A stretch of DNA of 64,000 nucleotides from CAG-492 sp035388585 (GCA_035388585.1 DAOOQE010000004.1:1-64000); one strand, 5' to 3'. Counted from the first letter of the stretch, positions 27,702 to 36,363 are shown. Notes: generated by a model not told the origin, from the sequence alone. Program-made: numbers and translations.

Positions 27702-29030
27702 TTATAATTTTTTTTCATTTTTTTCTCGTACAATCATTCTTATAGGAGTTCCTGTTAAAACAAACTCTTTTCTTAATTGATTTATTAAATATCTCTCATA
27801 TGAGAAATGAAATAATTGTTTATCATTTACAAACACTACAAATGTAGGCGGTTTTGTAGCAGCTTGTGTCATATAAAATATTTTTAATCTTTTTCCTTTA
27901 TCTGTAGGCGGTTGAACTATTGCTATAGCCTCATTTAACACCTGATTTAAGATTGCTGTTGAAACTCTTAAAGCATTTTGACTAGCAACAGTATTGATTA
28001 ATTCATATAATTTATTTACTCTCTGACCAGTTTTGGCAGAAATAAATAAAATAGGTGCATATGATAAATATGCCAGTTTATTATATACTTCTTTTTTGTA
28101 TTTTTCAGTAGTATTTGTGTCCTTCTCATATTCATCCCATTTATTAACTACAATTATTACACCTTTGCCTGCCTCATGAGCTTCTCCAGCAATTTTTGCA
28201 TCTTGATCTGAAACCCCTTCATTTGCATCTAGCATTAACAAACATACATCTGCTCTTTCTATTGCTAGCTGAGTTCTCATAACACTATATCTTTCTAATG
28301 TCTCTGTAACTTTGCTTTTTCTTCTTATTCCTGCTGTATCAATAAAAACATATTTCCCGAATTCATTTTCGAATTCAGAATCTATTGCATCTCTAGTTGT
28401 TCCTGCTATATTACTAACAATAACTCTATTTTCGCCTAAAATCTTGTTTACTAATGAAGACTTCCCTACATTTGGTTTTCCTATTATTGCTACTTTTGTA
28501 ACAGTACTATCTTCTTCAACACCTTTACTTTTAGGTAGTCCATCATAAACTGCATCTAATAAATCTCCTATACCTAATGCGTTTTTGGCTGAAACTGGAT
28601 ATGGATCCCCTAATCCTAAATTATAAAACTCATATATATCATCTGTTGTTCTTCCCAAACCATCTGCTTTATTGCAAACTAAAATAACAGTCTTTTTCGA
28701 TTTTTTAAGCATTAGTGCTATGTCTTTATCTTCAGGTGTAACTCCTTGTTTTACATCTGTAATAAACAAAATAACATCGGCTATACTAACTGCTATGTCT
28801 GCCTGTTCGCGCATTTGTGATAAAAGTATATCTTCAGATTCAGGTTCAATCCCCCCTGTATCTACTACAGTAAAATCTATTCCTCTCCAATTTGTTTCTG
28901 CATAAATTCTATCTCTTGTTACGCCTGGAGTATCTTGTACTATAGAAATTCTTTTTCCTACTATATAATTGAAAAATGTAGATTTACCTACATTTGGTCT
29001 CCCTATTATTGCTACTGTTGGTTTTCCCAT
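27702..29030 (-). CDS. der: Ribosome biogenesis GTPase Der (EngA)
   Basis: Der is a double GTPase that helps assemble the 50S subunit. The 442-residue protein shows two G domains, with P-loops GRPNVGKSTFFN near residue 10 and GKPNVGKSSLVN near residue 183. DTGG and DTAG motifs and a C-terminal KH-like domain are present. GAGGTG precedes the start, and a promoter lies at 29060-29088. It is the first gene of the der-plsY-gpsA operon, a common order in Bacillota. Confidence 0.97.
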   Translation of the reverse strand: MGKPTVAIIGRPNVGKSTFFNYIVGKRISIVQDTPGVTRDRIYAETNWRGIDFTVVDTGGIEPESEDILLSQMREQADIAVSIADVILFITDVKQGVTPEDKDIALMLKKSKKTVILVCNKADGLGRTTDDIYEFYNLGLGDPYPVSAKNALGIGDLLDAVYDGLPKSKGVEEDSTVTKVAIIGKPNVGKSSLVNKILGENRVIVSNIAGTTRDAIDSEFENEFGKYVFIDTAGIRRKSKVTETLERYSVMRTQLAIERADVCLLMLDANEGVSDQDAKIAGEAHEAGKGVIIVVNKWDEYEKDTNTTEKYKKEVYNKLAYLSYAPILFISAKTGQRVNKLYELINTVASQNALRVSTAILNQVLNEAIAIVQPPTDKGKRLKIFYMTQAATKPPTFVVFVNDKQLFHFSYERYLINQLRKEFVLTGTPIRMIVREKNEKKL

Positions 29031-29059
29031 TTTTACACCTCTTTGTTCCTTCTGTTAAT

Positions 29060-29088
29060 ATTTTACATTAAATATCGTCATTAGTCAA
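29060..29088 (-). promoter_or_regulatory. Predicted sigma-A promoter of der-plsY-gpsA
   Basis: On the minus strand TTGACT and TAAAAT are separated by 17 bases, about 30 bases before the der start codon. Confidence 0.7.
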
Positions 29089-29187
29089 GTGCTTAAAGCT
29101 TAGAAAAATCAACTATCGTTTGTCATTTTAATATTTTTACAGCATACATTTAATTATATTTATAGAAATGGAGGATAATTATGAAAA

Positions 29188-29412
29188 ATGAAAAATCAAA
29201 AAATGAATAATAATGTTCCACTTATTGTTCCTGAGGTCAATCCTGAAGATATTTTTGAGCATAATGGAAATACTTATGTTGGAAGAATAAGAAAAGATGA
29301 AAGTATTTTTTCTGGTATAAATATGTGGGTTGTAGCTGATAATCTTAGAAAAGGAGCAGCAATAAATGCTATTCAAATTTTACAATTACTTTTATATACA
29401 GATAATTCCTAA
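29188..29412 (+). pseudogene. asd: Internally deleted aspartate-semialdehyde dehydrogenase remnant
   Basis: The 74-residue frame joins two pieces of Asd that are normally about 170 residues apart. [20 protein letters not shown] matches the segment just before the active-site motif ANPNCST. It runs straight into [16 protein letters not shown] and [19 protein letters not shown], which form the C-terminal end of the enzyme. The N-terminal nucleotide-binding domain and the catalytic cysteine and histidine are absent, so it cannot make the lysine/threonine precursor. A GGAGG site and ATG (29180) stand upstream but lead into another frame that stops after nine codons; the in-frame ATG is at 29188. 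Confidence 0.75.
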
Positions 29413-29492
29413 ATTAAAACTATAATTAATTATTTATTTATACTATATTCAAATTATACTTTTAGAGTGCCGTTTTACAGCATTTTTTCTCC

Positions 29493-29521
29493 TTTACTTT
29501 TATATATTTATATGATAATAT
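29493..29521 (+). promoter_or_regulatory. Possible promoter of sufC-sufB
   Basis: TTTACT and TAATAT are separated by 17 bases, about 40 bases before the sufC start codon. Confidence 0.45.
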
Positions 29522-29560
29522 ATTTCTATATAAAATTTTATTAGGAGGCATTATTTTAAT

Positions 29561-30262
29561 ATGTTAGAATTAAAAAACATCTCTTTTTCAAGAGATAATA
29601 GAAAAATATTAGATAATATAAATTTAAAAATAGATGAAAAAAAATTCATAACCATAACTGGGCCAAATGGATCTGGAAAATCTACCCTTGCAAAAATAAT
29701 TATGGGAATAGAAAAACCAGATTCAGGTCAAATATTTTTTTTAGGACAAGATATAACTAATTCGGATATTACAACAAGAGCAAAACTTGGAATAGGCTTT
29801 GCCTTCCAACAACCAGTTAGATTCAAAGGTTTTAAAGTAAAAGATTTAATTGAAATTGCAGCTGGTAACACAATTTCAATGAAACAGGCCTGTGACTATC
29901 TTTCTGAGGTTGGCCTTTGTGCAAAAGAGTATATATTTAGACAAATTGATTCTAAACTTTCTGGTGGAGAACTAAAAAGAATAGAAATTGCAATGTTAGC
30001 TGCTAAAAACTCTCAACTTACTATTTTTGATGAACCTGAAGCTGGTATTGATATTTGGAGCTTTAATAATTTAATAAATATTTTCCAAAATATGAAAAAT
30101 ACTAATAACAATACTATAATTACAATTTCTCATCAAGAAAAAATAATGCAAATAGCAGATCAGATTATACTTTTAAAAGATGGGCATATATTTAAAACAG
30201 GTAATAAAGATGAATTACAAGATATACTTACAAATAATTCATTTCACTGCAAAAAATTATAA
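29561..30262 (+). CDS. sufC: Fe-S cluster assembly ATPase SufC (SmsC-like)
   Basis: SufC is the ABC-type ATPase of the SUF iron-sulfur assembly scaffold. The 233-residue protein has Walker A GPNGSGKST, the Q-loop region FAFQQPVRFKG, the signature LSGGELKR, Walker B LTIFDEPEAG and the switch histidine in ITISHQ. AGGAGG precedes the ATG. It is followed after 20 bases by a single SufB-type gene. No sufS, sufU or sufD lies nearby, so this is the two-gene minimal form. Confidence 0.93.
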   Translation: MLELKNISFSRDNRKILDNINLKIDEKKFITITGPNGSGKSTLAKIIMGIEKPDSGQIFFLGQDITNSDITTRAKLGIGFAFQQPVRFKGFKVKDLIEIAAGNTISMKQACDYLSEVGLCAKEYIFRQIDSKLSGGELKRIEIAMLAAKNSQLTIFDEPEAGIDIWSFNNLINIFQNMKNTNNNTIITISHQEKIMQIADQIILLKDGHIFKTGNKDELQDILTNNSFHCKKL

Positions 30263-30282
30263 GGAGGTGTATAATAAATAAT

Positions 30283-31203
30283 ATGGAAAAACTAAAAAAA
30301 GATTTATTAAAAACAATTGCTGATATTGAATCTACTCCAATTGGAGCATATAATATTAGAGAAAATGGTGTGGGTATTTCCAGAAATACCACAGCAAATA
30401 TAGATATAGTAACAAAAAAAGAAAAACCTGGAATAGATATTTTTGTAAAAGAAAATACTAAAAATGAGAGTCTTCATATTCCAGTAATAATAACTCAAAG
30501 TGGAATAAATGATATGGTCTATAATGACTTTTATATAGGAAAAAATTCTGATGTTGTTATAGTTGCTGGTTGTGGTATACATACTAGTTCTTGTGAAACT
30601 TCTGAACATGAAGGAATTCATACATTCTATCTTGAAGAAAATGCTAAAGTTAAATATATAGAAAAGCATTATGGTGAAGGTGAAGGGACAGGAAATAGAA
30701 TTCTTAACCCTCAAACAATTATTCATCTTAAAAATGGAGCAGTATTAGAAATGGAATCTATTCAAATAAAAGGTGTTGATTCTACTAATAGAAAAACAGA
30801 TGCAGTTTTATCAGATGATTCAAATTTAATTATTAAAGAAAGAATTATGACTCATGGTAATCAAACTGCCAAAACTGTTTTTAATGTTGAATTAAATGGT
30901 AAAAATTCTTCAATTCATGTAGCTTCAAGATCTATTGCAAAAGATAGTTCAACTCAGGAATTCGTTTCAAATATTACTGGAAATAATTTGTGTTTTGGTC
31001 ATGTAGAGTGTGATGCAATTATTATGGATAAAGCTAAAGTTATTTCTACTCCAACAATAATAGCTAATAATATAGATGCCAATTTAGTACATGAGGCTGC
31101 AATTGGAAAGATTGCTGGAGAACAACTTATTAAACTAATGACTCTTGGACTTACTGAAAAAGAAGCTGAAGAGCATATTATTAGTGGTTTTTTAAAAAAT
31201 TAA
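30283..31203 (+). CDS. sufB: SufB/SufD-family scaffold protein (SmsB-like)
   Basis: At 306 residues this is a short SufB-type protein: a beta-helix core with repeated hydrophobic rungs and the typical C-terminus HEAAIGKIAGEQLIKLMTLG followed by GLTEKEAEEHIISGFL. It would form, with SufC, the scaffold on which Fe-S clusters are built. Canonical SufB is about 470 residues. The pair alone matches the recently described minimal SUF-like systems found mainly in anaerobes and archaea. AAGGAGGTG precedes the ATG by 12 bases. Confidence 0.88.
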   Translation: MEKLKKDLLKTIADIESTPIGAYNIRENGVGISRNTTANIDIVTKKEKPGIDIFVKENTKNESLHIPVIITQSGINDMVYNDFYIGKNSDVVIVAGCGIHTSSCETSEHEGIHTFYLEENAKVKYIEKHYGEGEGTGNRILNPQTIIHLKNGAVLEMESIQIKGVDSTNRKTDAVLSDDSNLIIKERIMTHGNQTAKTVFNVELNGKNSSIHVASRSIAKDSSTQEFVSNITGNNLCFGHVECDAIIMDKAKVISTPTIIANNIDANLVHEAAIGKIAGEQLIKLMTLGLTEKEAEEHIISGFLKN

Positions 31204-31248
31204 TATTATGTTTATTAATGTCATGCAAAGTAGAAAAATCAAAAAAAT

Positions 31249-31458
31249 TCTTCTATTCCGTTTTCATATTCTTTTGTTTGCATAAAAGATTGAATAAGGA
31301 GATNNNNNNNNNNNNNNNNNNNNNNNNNNNNNNNNNNNNNNNNNNNNNNNNNNNNNNNNNNNNNNNNNNNNNNNNNNNNNNNNNNNNNNNNNNNNNNNNN
31401 NNNTCTTCTATTCCGTTTTCATATTCTTTTGTTTGCATAAAAGATTGAATAAGGAGAT
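31249..31458. other. Assembly gap with 55-bp overlapping flanks
   Basis: Exactly 100 N occupy 31304-31403. The 55 bases before the gap (31249-31303) are identical to the 55 bases after it (31404-31458). This is the signature of two contigs that overlap by a k-mer but were scaffolded with a fixed-size gap, so the true sequence probably has a single copy and no missing bases. Confidence 0.9.
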
Positions 31459-31479
31459 GGTTTTATCCATCTCCTTATT
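31448..31479. terminator. Bidirectional terminator after sufB
   Basis: AATAAGGAGATGG pairs perfectly with CCATCTCCTTATT over a six-base loop. Once the artificial gap is closed it lies about 90 bases after sufB, between convergent genes. Confidence 0.8.
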
Positions 31480-31612
31480 TATATAATCTATAATTTAATT
31501 TTTAGGAAAATTGATTTTTTAGAATTTTCTGAAAATTATTTTCTGAAAATTTTTCTAATAATTTAATTAAATAATATATACTCATTAATTAATTTTAAAT
31601 TATATACATAAA

Positions 31613-32323
31613 TTATTTTAAATCTATTCTAGGATTTTCTTCAATTCTAATTCCTGTTGTTGGATAAACTCTTTTTTCAGCTGGAATAAACCCTCTTATT
31701 TGTACTGTTGGTAAAATCCAACAATATGGCCCTACAAATGTACCAGGTGCTGCTGTAGAATTAGCTCCTAATCTTGTATTATCTCCTAATATTGACCCAA
31801 AAAAATCTGTTTGAGAATCAATTATTTCTCCATTTATTTTTACATTAATATTTTGTTGATCAAATCTCCTATTTGCTAATATTGCACCACTTCCTACCCT
31901 TGTAGATTTTCCTATTATTGAATCTCCTATAAATGTAAAACTTTGAACTTTTGCTTTATTTTGAACTATACTATGTTTTACCTCACAACAGTGACCAACA
32001 ACACAATTGTCTCCAATAATACTTCCTGGTCTAATTAATGCACCTGATTGTATAGTTACATTTTTGCCAATCATAACAGGTCCTTCTATAACAACATTTG
32101 CATGAATATGAGTACCTTCATCAATAAAATAATTTCCTGTAATTGATACAAAATCTGAAGTGTTAGCTTTGTTAATTCTAACATCATTTTTAATTATTTT
32201 TTCATCAAAAAATTTATCAATATTTTTTAATGCATCAAATGGTGTTATGCAATTATCAAATACTTCTTTAAAAGTAAACCCATCTATATTTTTAAAATAA
32301 TATCCTAGTTTTATTTCTTCCAT
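31613..32323 (-). CDS. GlmU-like left-handed beta-helix acyltransferase
   Basis: The 236-residue protein has many hexapeptide repeats (IGKNVTIQSGALIRPGSIIG) and resembles the acetyltransferase half of GlmU and of archaeal-type sugar-1-phosphate nucleotidylyltransferases. One shared block is ANRRFDQQNINVKINGEI. Where those enzymes have the catalytic histidine (NHLTYLGD or PHLSYVGD) this protein reads VQSFTFIGD, so the histidine is missing; histidines in VGHCCEVKH nearby could compensate. It lies 121 bases downstream of a UAP1-type pyrophosphorylase. Together the two may replace GlmU in UDP-GlcNAc synthesis, an inference. AGGAG precedes the start. Confidence 0.75.
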   Translation of the reverse strand: MEEIKLGYYFKNIDGFTFKEVFDNCITPFDALKNIDKFFDEKIIKNDVRINKANTSDFVSITGNYFIDEGTHIHANVVIEGPVMIGKNVTIQSGALIRPGSIIGDNCVVGHCCEVKHSIVQNKAKVQSFTFIGDSIIGKSTRVGSGAILANRRFDQQNINVKINGEIIDSQTDFFGSILGDNTRLGANSTAAPGTFVGPYCWILPTVQIRGFIPAEKRVYPTTGIRIEENPRIDLK

Positions 32324-32444
32324 CTAATTTTCTCCTTTTAATAACGAATTTTTATTCTTTCATAAAATTATATTTTTTCAAAGAATTATAATTTAAAATA
32401 ATTATATAATTTTGTTTAAGTTTTATGGCTATCATTTTCTTAAA

Positions 32445-33686
32445 TTATGATTTAACAGAATTATATAGTTCTGTGGCAGTTTTAGGGCTATCATTTCCTT
32501 CAGCATTTTTGATTGGTGCAAATTCCTCTTCTCTATTAACTCTCAAAATACTCATATTATCATAATAAGCAAAACCATCAAATATAAAAGCTTCAAATTT
32601 ATACGAATTTGGTTCTTCTGGTTTTATAACATTACCTGAATCATCAATATAACTAGCCTTTTTAAAAGCTATATGATATGGTAATTCCCTATTTGACAAA
32701 TCTTCTAATGCCTGAATATTATACAAATGACTCAATATGTTTACTTCTCCATATACAAGTTCTCCTGAATCATCATACTTATTTGCCATGTTTTCTGGTA
32801 ATTCTGTGTACTCTATAACCATCGGTTTTCCATTAGATTTACAAAAAACACCAACTCTTTCACCTGGATTTTTCTTAACAACTGATTTTGATGATATTAA
32901 ATTTCCTTCTGCTATTGTTATCCCAGTTAATATTGGATCAACAATTCTTAATAAAATATTATCTACTCCACCTACAAAAATCCATTCGATTCCCCTTTTT
33001 TTCATATCATCAAGAATACCGTCTTTTTTTAATGATACATATATGCTTCCATTTCCATCAGAAGCTTCCTTAATTATTCCACTTTCATCAATCATTAGTT
33101 TACCATTTATATCTAGCAATGGTGCCTTTCCTTGTTCAAAAAACATTACATTATCTTTTGAATATCCAAAATAATCGTGTTCTTCTAAAAATTCTACGGT
33201 TTGTTTATTATTTTCCTCACTTGTCATAATATACCAAGGAATAATAACTCCATATTTATCATTTGCTTTTTTTAGAGAATCTATTATAATTTCAAATAGA
33301 TATTTTTTTCCATTTACAGAATCTATCTCAAACGTGCCTTTTGGACCATTATGACCAAGTCTTGTTCCTTGACCTCCTGCCATAGTAATAACAGCATATT
33401 TTCCTTCTTTTATTATTTGTTCACCTTTGGTTTTATATTTTTTAAATTCCATTTCGTTTAATTTTGATAAATCAGTATAACCTATATTTTCGATTTTATT
33501 TTTTTCAAACTCAGGTGTGCTTTTTGTTTTATTATATAATTCTTTTAATTTTCCAAAATCAAATGACAATACTTGCTCTGCAATTTTTTCTTTTTGATTA
33601 TCATTTACTTTTTTAATCCAATTTAGTATATTATCTTGTTCATTCTCTTCTAATAATTTTATTGCCTTACTTATTTTATCATTCAT
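32445..33686 (-). CDS. UDPGP type 1 family pyrophosphorylase (UAP1-like UDP-GlcNAc pyrophosphorylase)
   Basis: The enzyme couples UTP with a sugar-1-phosphate, by family most likely N-acetylglucosamine-1-phosphate. The 413-residue protein has the signature AGGQGTRLGHNGPKG at residues 103-117 and the later blocks FVGGVDNILLRIVDP and PGERVGVFC, typical of the eukaryote-like UAP1/AGX group and not of GlmU. AAGGA precedes the ATG. The GlmU-like beta-helix gene is downstream, and glmM lies elsewhere in the window, which makes a split route to UDP-GlcNAc plausible. Confidence 0.88.
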   Translation of the reverse strand: MNDKISKAIKLLEENEQDNILNWIKKVNDNQKEKIAEQVLSFDFGKLKELYNKTKSTPEFEKNKIENIGYTDLSKLNEMEFKKYKTKGEQIIKEGKYAVITMAGGQGTRLGHNGPKGTFEIDSVNGKKYLFEIIIDSLKKANDKYGVIIPWYIMTSEENNKQTVEFLEEHDYFGYSKDNVMFFEQGKAPLLDINGKLMIDESGIIKEASDGNGSIYVSLKKDGILDDMKKRGIEWIFVGGVDNILLRIVDPILTGITIAEGNLISSKSVVKKNPGERVGVFCKSNGKPMVIEYTELPENMANKYDDSGELVYGEVNILSHLYNIQALEDLSNRELPYHIAFKKASYIDDSGNVIKPEEPNSYKFEAFIFDGFAYYDNMSILRVNREEEFAPIKNAEGNDSPKTATELYNSVKS

Positions 33687-33835
33687 GTTACACTATCCTT
33701 TCTAAGAATATACTATTGAATATTAACACAATAAATATACTTTTGCAACAAAAATTTATGCATATAATCTCACATTACTAAATATACATTAATAAATTTA
33801 TTGTACAAACATTTTCGTGAGGAGGTTATTTAAGA

Positions 33836-34087
33836 ATGGAAGAAAACTTTAAATTATATCAAGATATAGCAAATAGAACAGATGGTGATATTTATGTTGG
33901 AGTTGTTGGACCAGTAAGAACTGGAAAATCAACCTTTATTAAGCGTTTTATGGATTTATTAGTAATACCAAATATAACAAATGAATATAAACAAGAACGC
34001 GCTAGAGATAAATTACCTCAAAGTGCTGGTGTAAGAACTATTATGACAACAGATCCAAAATTCATACCTAATGAGGCAGTAAAATAA
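33836..34087 (+). pseudogene. spoIVA: N-terminal remnant of stage IV sporulation protein A
   Basis: The 83 residues match the start of SpoIVA, the ATPase that anchors and organises the spore coat. The opening runs to DIANRTDGDIYVGVVG, the P-loop is GPVRTGKST (residues 25-33), and the end is AGVRTIMTTDPKFIPNEA. The normal protein has about 490 residues; here the frame ends after NEAVK and a hairpin follows at once. A full GAGGAGGT site precedes the ATG, so translation signals are intact. Without the rest of the ATPase and the C-terminal polymerisation region it cannot work. No other part of spoIVA is visible nearby. Confidence 0.85.
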
Positions 34088-34109
34088 CTGTCTAATTTGA
34101 CAGTTATTT
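34082..34109. terminator. Bidirectional terminator between the spoIVA remnant and the acidic protein
   Basis: AAATAACTGTC pairs perfectly with GACAGTTATTT over TAATTT, with a T run on the plus strand and an A run on the other side. It overlaps the last codons of the remnant. Confidence 0.8.
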
Positions 34110-34124
34110 TTTCTTACTTATATT

Positions 34125-35135
34125 TTATCTTTCAACATCTTTTTCTTTTTTTACATCCGGTTTTTTTATATTTTGATTATCTTTTAAACTATTGTTTTTA
34201 TAAGATTGTAGTATTTTACTTACTCCCTTTCTAATACTTATAATTTCATTTATTCTTTTATCAAAATCATCTAACATTTGAAAACTTATTTGGCTTATAT
34301 TTGCCACTATATTATTAAAATCCTCTTGTGAAACATTTTCATCCAAACCATTTTTTGAAACCCTAAACTCTAATATTTCTTCACTATTATCTTCAAATTC
34401 ATCCATTTCATTAATTAAATTTTTTGTTTCATTTTCAATATTTAAGTCATCTTTATAAGAATCTATATCTTCATTATAAAATTCATCATTTTCAACTTCT
34501 AATTCTAATTCATTATCATCATATTCACCTGATTCATCTTCTAAATCTAATTCATTATCATCATATTCATCGTATTCATCATTTTCATCCTCTAAATCTA
34601 ATTCATTATCATCATATTCATCAGTTTCATCTTCTAAATCTAATTCTTCATTTTCTAATTCTTCTAATTGATCTAAAAAATCAGCTTTTCCAAATCTTAC
34701 ATTTATATTTTCTGAATTTTCACTTTCCCAATTTGCTTCTCCATACAATAATTTATTTTTTTTCTCTCCATTTTTATCTGTTATAATTTGAATATTTATT
34801 GCTATATCAATTCCACAACTAAGTGTTTCCGATATTTCAAATTCTTTTACTTTTTCATTTTCATACACAATTTCATCTGGATATATGCTACTTATACAAT
34901 ATTCAATTCCAGATTCTTTTTCCGAAAGTGCTATATAGCAATCAGATATTTCTAAAAAAATATTTTCATATAAATTATCAGAAACTATTATTCTTTGGGC
35001 CAAACTTTCTTTATCTGTATATGCAATAACTTGATATTTGTTTGGTTTTTTTTCTAATTCATTAATTATATCATTTAAATTCAATGAATATTCCTCATGA
35101 ATTTCTTCTATTTGTTTAAACTCTATTATTTTCAT
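34125..35135 (-). CDS. Acidic repeat protein of unknown function
   Basis: I do not recognise this 336-residue protein. Residues 1-150 look folded, with alternating hydrophobic and charged stretches. Residues about 155-225 are a strongly acidic low-complexity region with four variants of a unit like YDDNELDLEDE, visible as DNA repeats around 34480-34660. The C-terminal 90 residues are helical and end in a Lys-rich tail. There is no signal peptide or membrane segment. GGAG lies seven bases before the ATG. It is a single gene between two sporulation remnants. Confidence 0.65.
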   Translation of the reverse strand: MKIIEFKQIEEIHEEYSLNLNDIINELEKKPNKYQVIAYTDKESLAQRIIVSDNLYENIFLEISDCYIALSEKESGIEYCISSIYPDEIVYENEKVKEFEISETLSCGIDIAINIQIITDKNGEKKNKLLYGEANWESENSENINVRFGKADFLDQLEELENEELDLEDETDEYDDNELDLEDENDEYDEYDDNELDLEDESGEYDDNELELEVENDEFYNEDIDSYKDDLNIENETKNLINEMDEFEDNSEEILEFRVSKNGLDENVSQEDFNNIVANISQISFQMLDDFDKRINEIISIRKGVSKILQSYKNNSLKDNQNIKKPDVKKEKDVER

Positions 35136-35350
35136 GCATTATCTCCATTCTACATCCTATTTATAAAATAATTATACAATTAATTTAATTATGTATAATT
35201 AAATTTCATCAACAAATTATAAATTATGCATAATTAATTATATTTCAGATTAATAAAAATTTTATAATTTATATTATTAATTGCACTTTATTTTTATAAA
35301 AGAATTGTAACATATATTTTTATAATACACAATACATATATTTTCTAATA

Positions 35351-35671
35351 TTGGAAATATCTTTTGAGTTAATTAGAGAAGCAGGTCTTAGAATACCAAG
35401 TGCAATTGAAGCATTAAATATAATATATTATTTTGATTCTGAAATTAAATTTATAGCAATATTTTTTATTATAACACCAATTATAGCTAATAGTTTAGGA
35501 GAAAAAGCAATAATTAAATGTAATTTACTAATAACTCCAATAATAATTATAGTTTTATTTATTGCATTTTTATCTGTAAGTCCTTTAAATGTTTTATTTA
35601 TTTTTATTTTTTTCTACAATTATATCTCCAAAAATTTCTTCTTGTGTAGTTATAACCTTACTTCTTCTTGA
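35351..35671 (+). pseudogene. Chimeric remnant: GerA-type germination protein joined to another membrane protein
   Basis: The frame opens with EISFELIREAGLRIPSAIEA, close to the signature of GerA-family spore germinant receptor subunits (typically FELLREAGVRLP). After NIIYYFD the match stops. Three hydrophobic stretches follow (FIAIFFIITPIIANSLG, LLITPIIIIVLFIAFLS, LNVLFIFIFF), which resemble YkvI/permease-type membrane proteins instead. The homology ends where the frame runs into the 3' end of scpA on the other strand. The start shown is a TTG without a ribosome site. I read it as a deletion scar, not a working gene. Confidence 0.5.
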
Positions 35672-36346
35672 TAATTCTAGTAATCCATTAAATGCTGTTA
35701 CTACTTCATTTTTATGTTTATTTTTTGTAGAAAATAATTTATTAAAAACAAACTTTTTATTTTTTATTAGCTCTTTAAACATTTCTTTGACTTTATCTGT
35801 TACAGAATAAGTCTCAGTTATAGCTATTTTTTCTATATTTTTCGCGTTTTTATTTAAACGACTTTTTGTTCTATTTATAATTTTAGAATATATTTCTGGT
35901 ATTATATCCTTTTTATATTCTTTATCTAGTTTTTGAACTGGAAGATCTATAATATCTGGTAATTTATATGTTCTTTTAGAAAATACAAGAAAATTTTCTT
36001 TTAATTTTTTTGTAATCTCTTTATATTTTTTGTATTCTATTATTCTTCTTAATAATTCTTCTTCTGTTAGTTCCTTCTCATCTTCTCCATCAGATGGCAA
36101 TAAAGATTTTGATTTTAAAAAAATCAATGTTGATGCCATAATTAGAAATTCACTTGTAACCTCAAGATTGATTTCTTCCATTGCATTTATGTAATCTATA
36201 TATTGATCTGTAATATCGCTTATTTTAATATCACACACATTCATTTTATTTTTATCTATTAAATGACACAATAAATCTAATGGACCTTCAAAATTATCTA
36301 TTTTTATTGCATATTTATTTGTTTCTAATGTTAATATATTTTGCAT
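35594..36346 (-). CDS. scpA: Segregation and condensation protein A
   Basis: ScpA is the kleisin that bridges Smc heads in chromosome organisation. The 250-residue protein starts with the typical block IDNFEGPLDLLCHLIDKNKM and has the C-terminal winged-helix region ending VVTAFNGLLELSRRSK. AAGGTGG precedes the ATG. It is the last of recA-recX-scpA. scpB, its usual next gene, is not present; instead the germination remnant is found. Confidence 0.95.
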   Translation of the reverse strand: MQNILTLETNKYAIKIDNFEGPLDLLCHLIDKNKMNVCDIKISDITDQYIDYINAMEEINLEVTSEFLIMASTLIFLKSKSLLPSDGEDEKELTEEELLRRIIEYKKYKEITKKLKENFLVFSKRTYKLPDIIDLPVQKLDKEYKKDIIPEIYSKIINRTKSRLNKNAKNIEKIAITETYSVTDKVKEMFKELIKNKKFVFNKLFSTKNKHKNEVVTAFNGLLELSRRSKVITTQEEIFGDIIVEKNKNK

Positions 36347-36363
36347 TTATTTCTCCACCTTTG

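Noticed and set aside
31218..31448. Open frames on both strands spanning the N run
   Set aside because: They exist only because N codons are read as unknown residues across an assembly gap with duplicated flanks.
34424..34786. Plus-strand His/Leu-rich frame opposite the acidic protein
   Set aside because: It is the complement of the Asp/Glu repeats in another frame.
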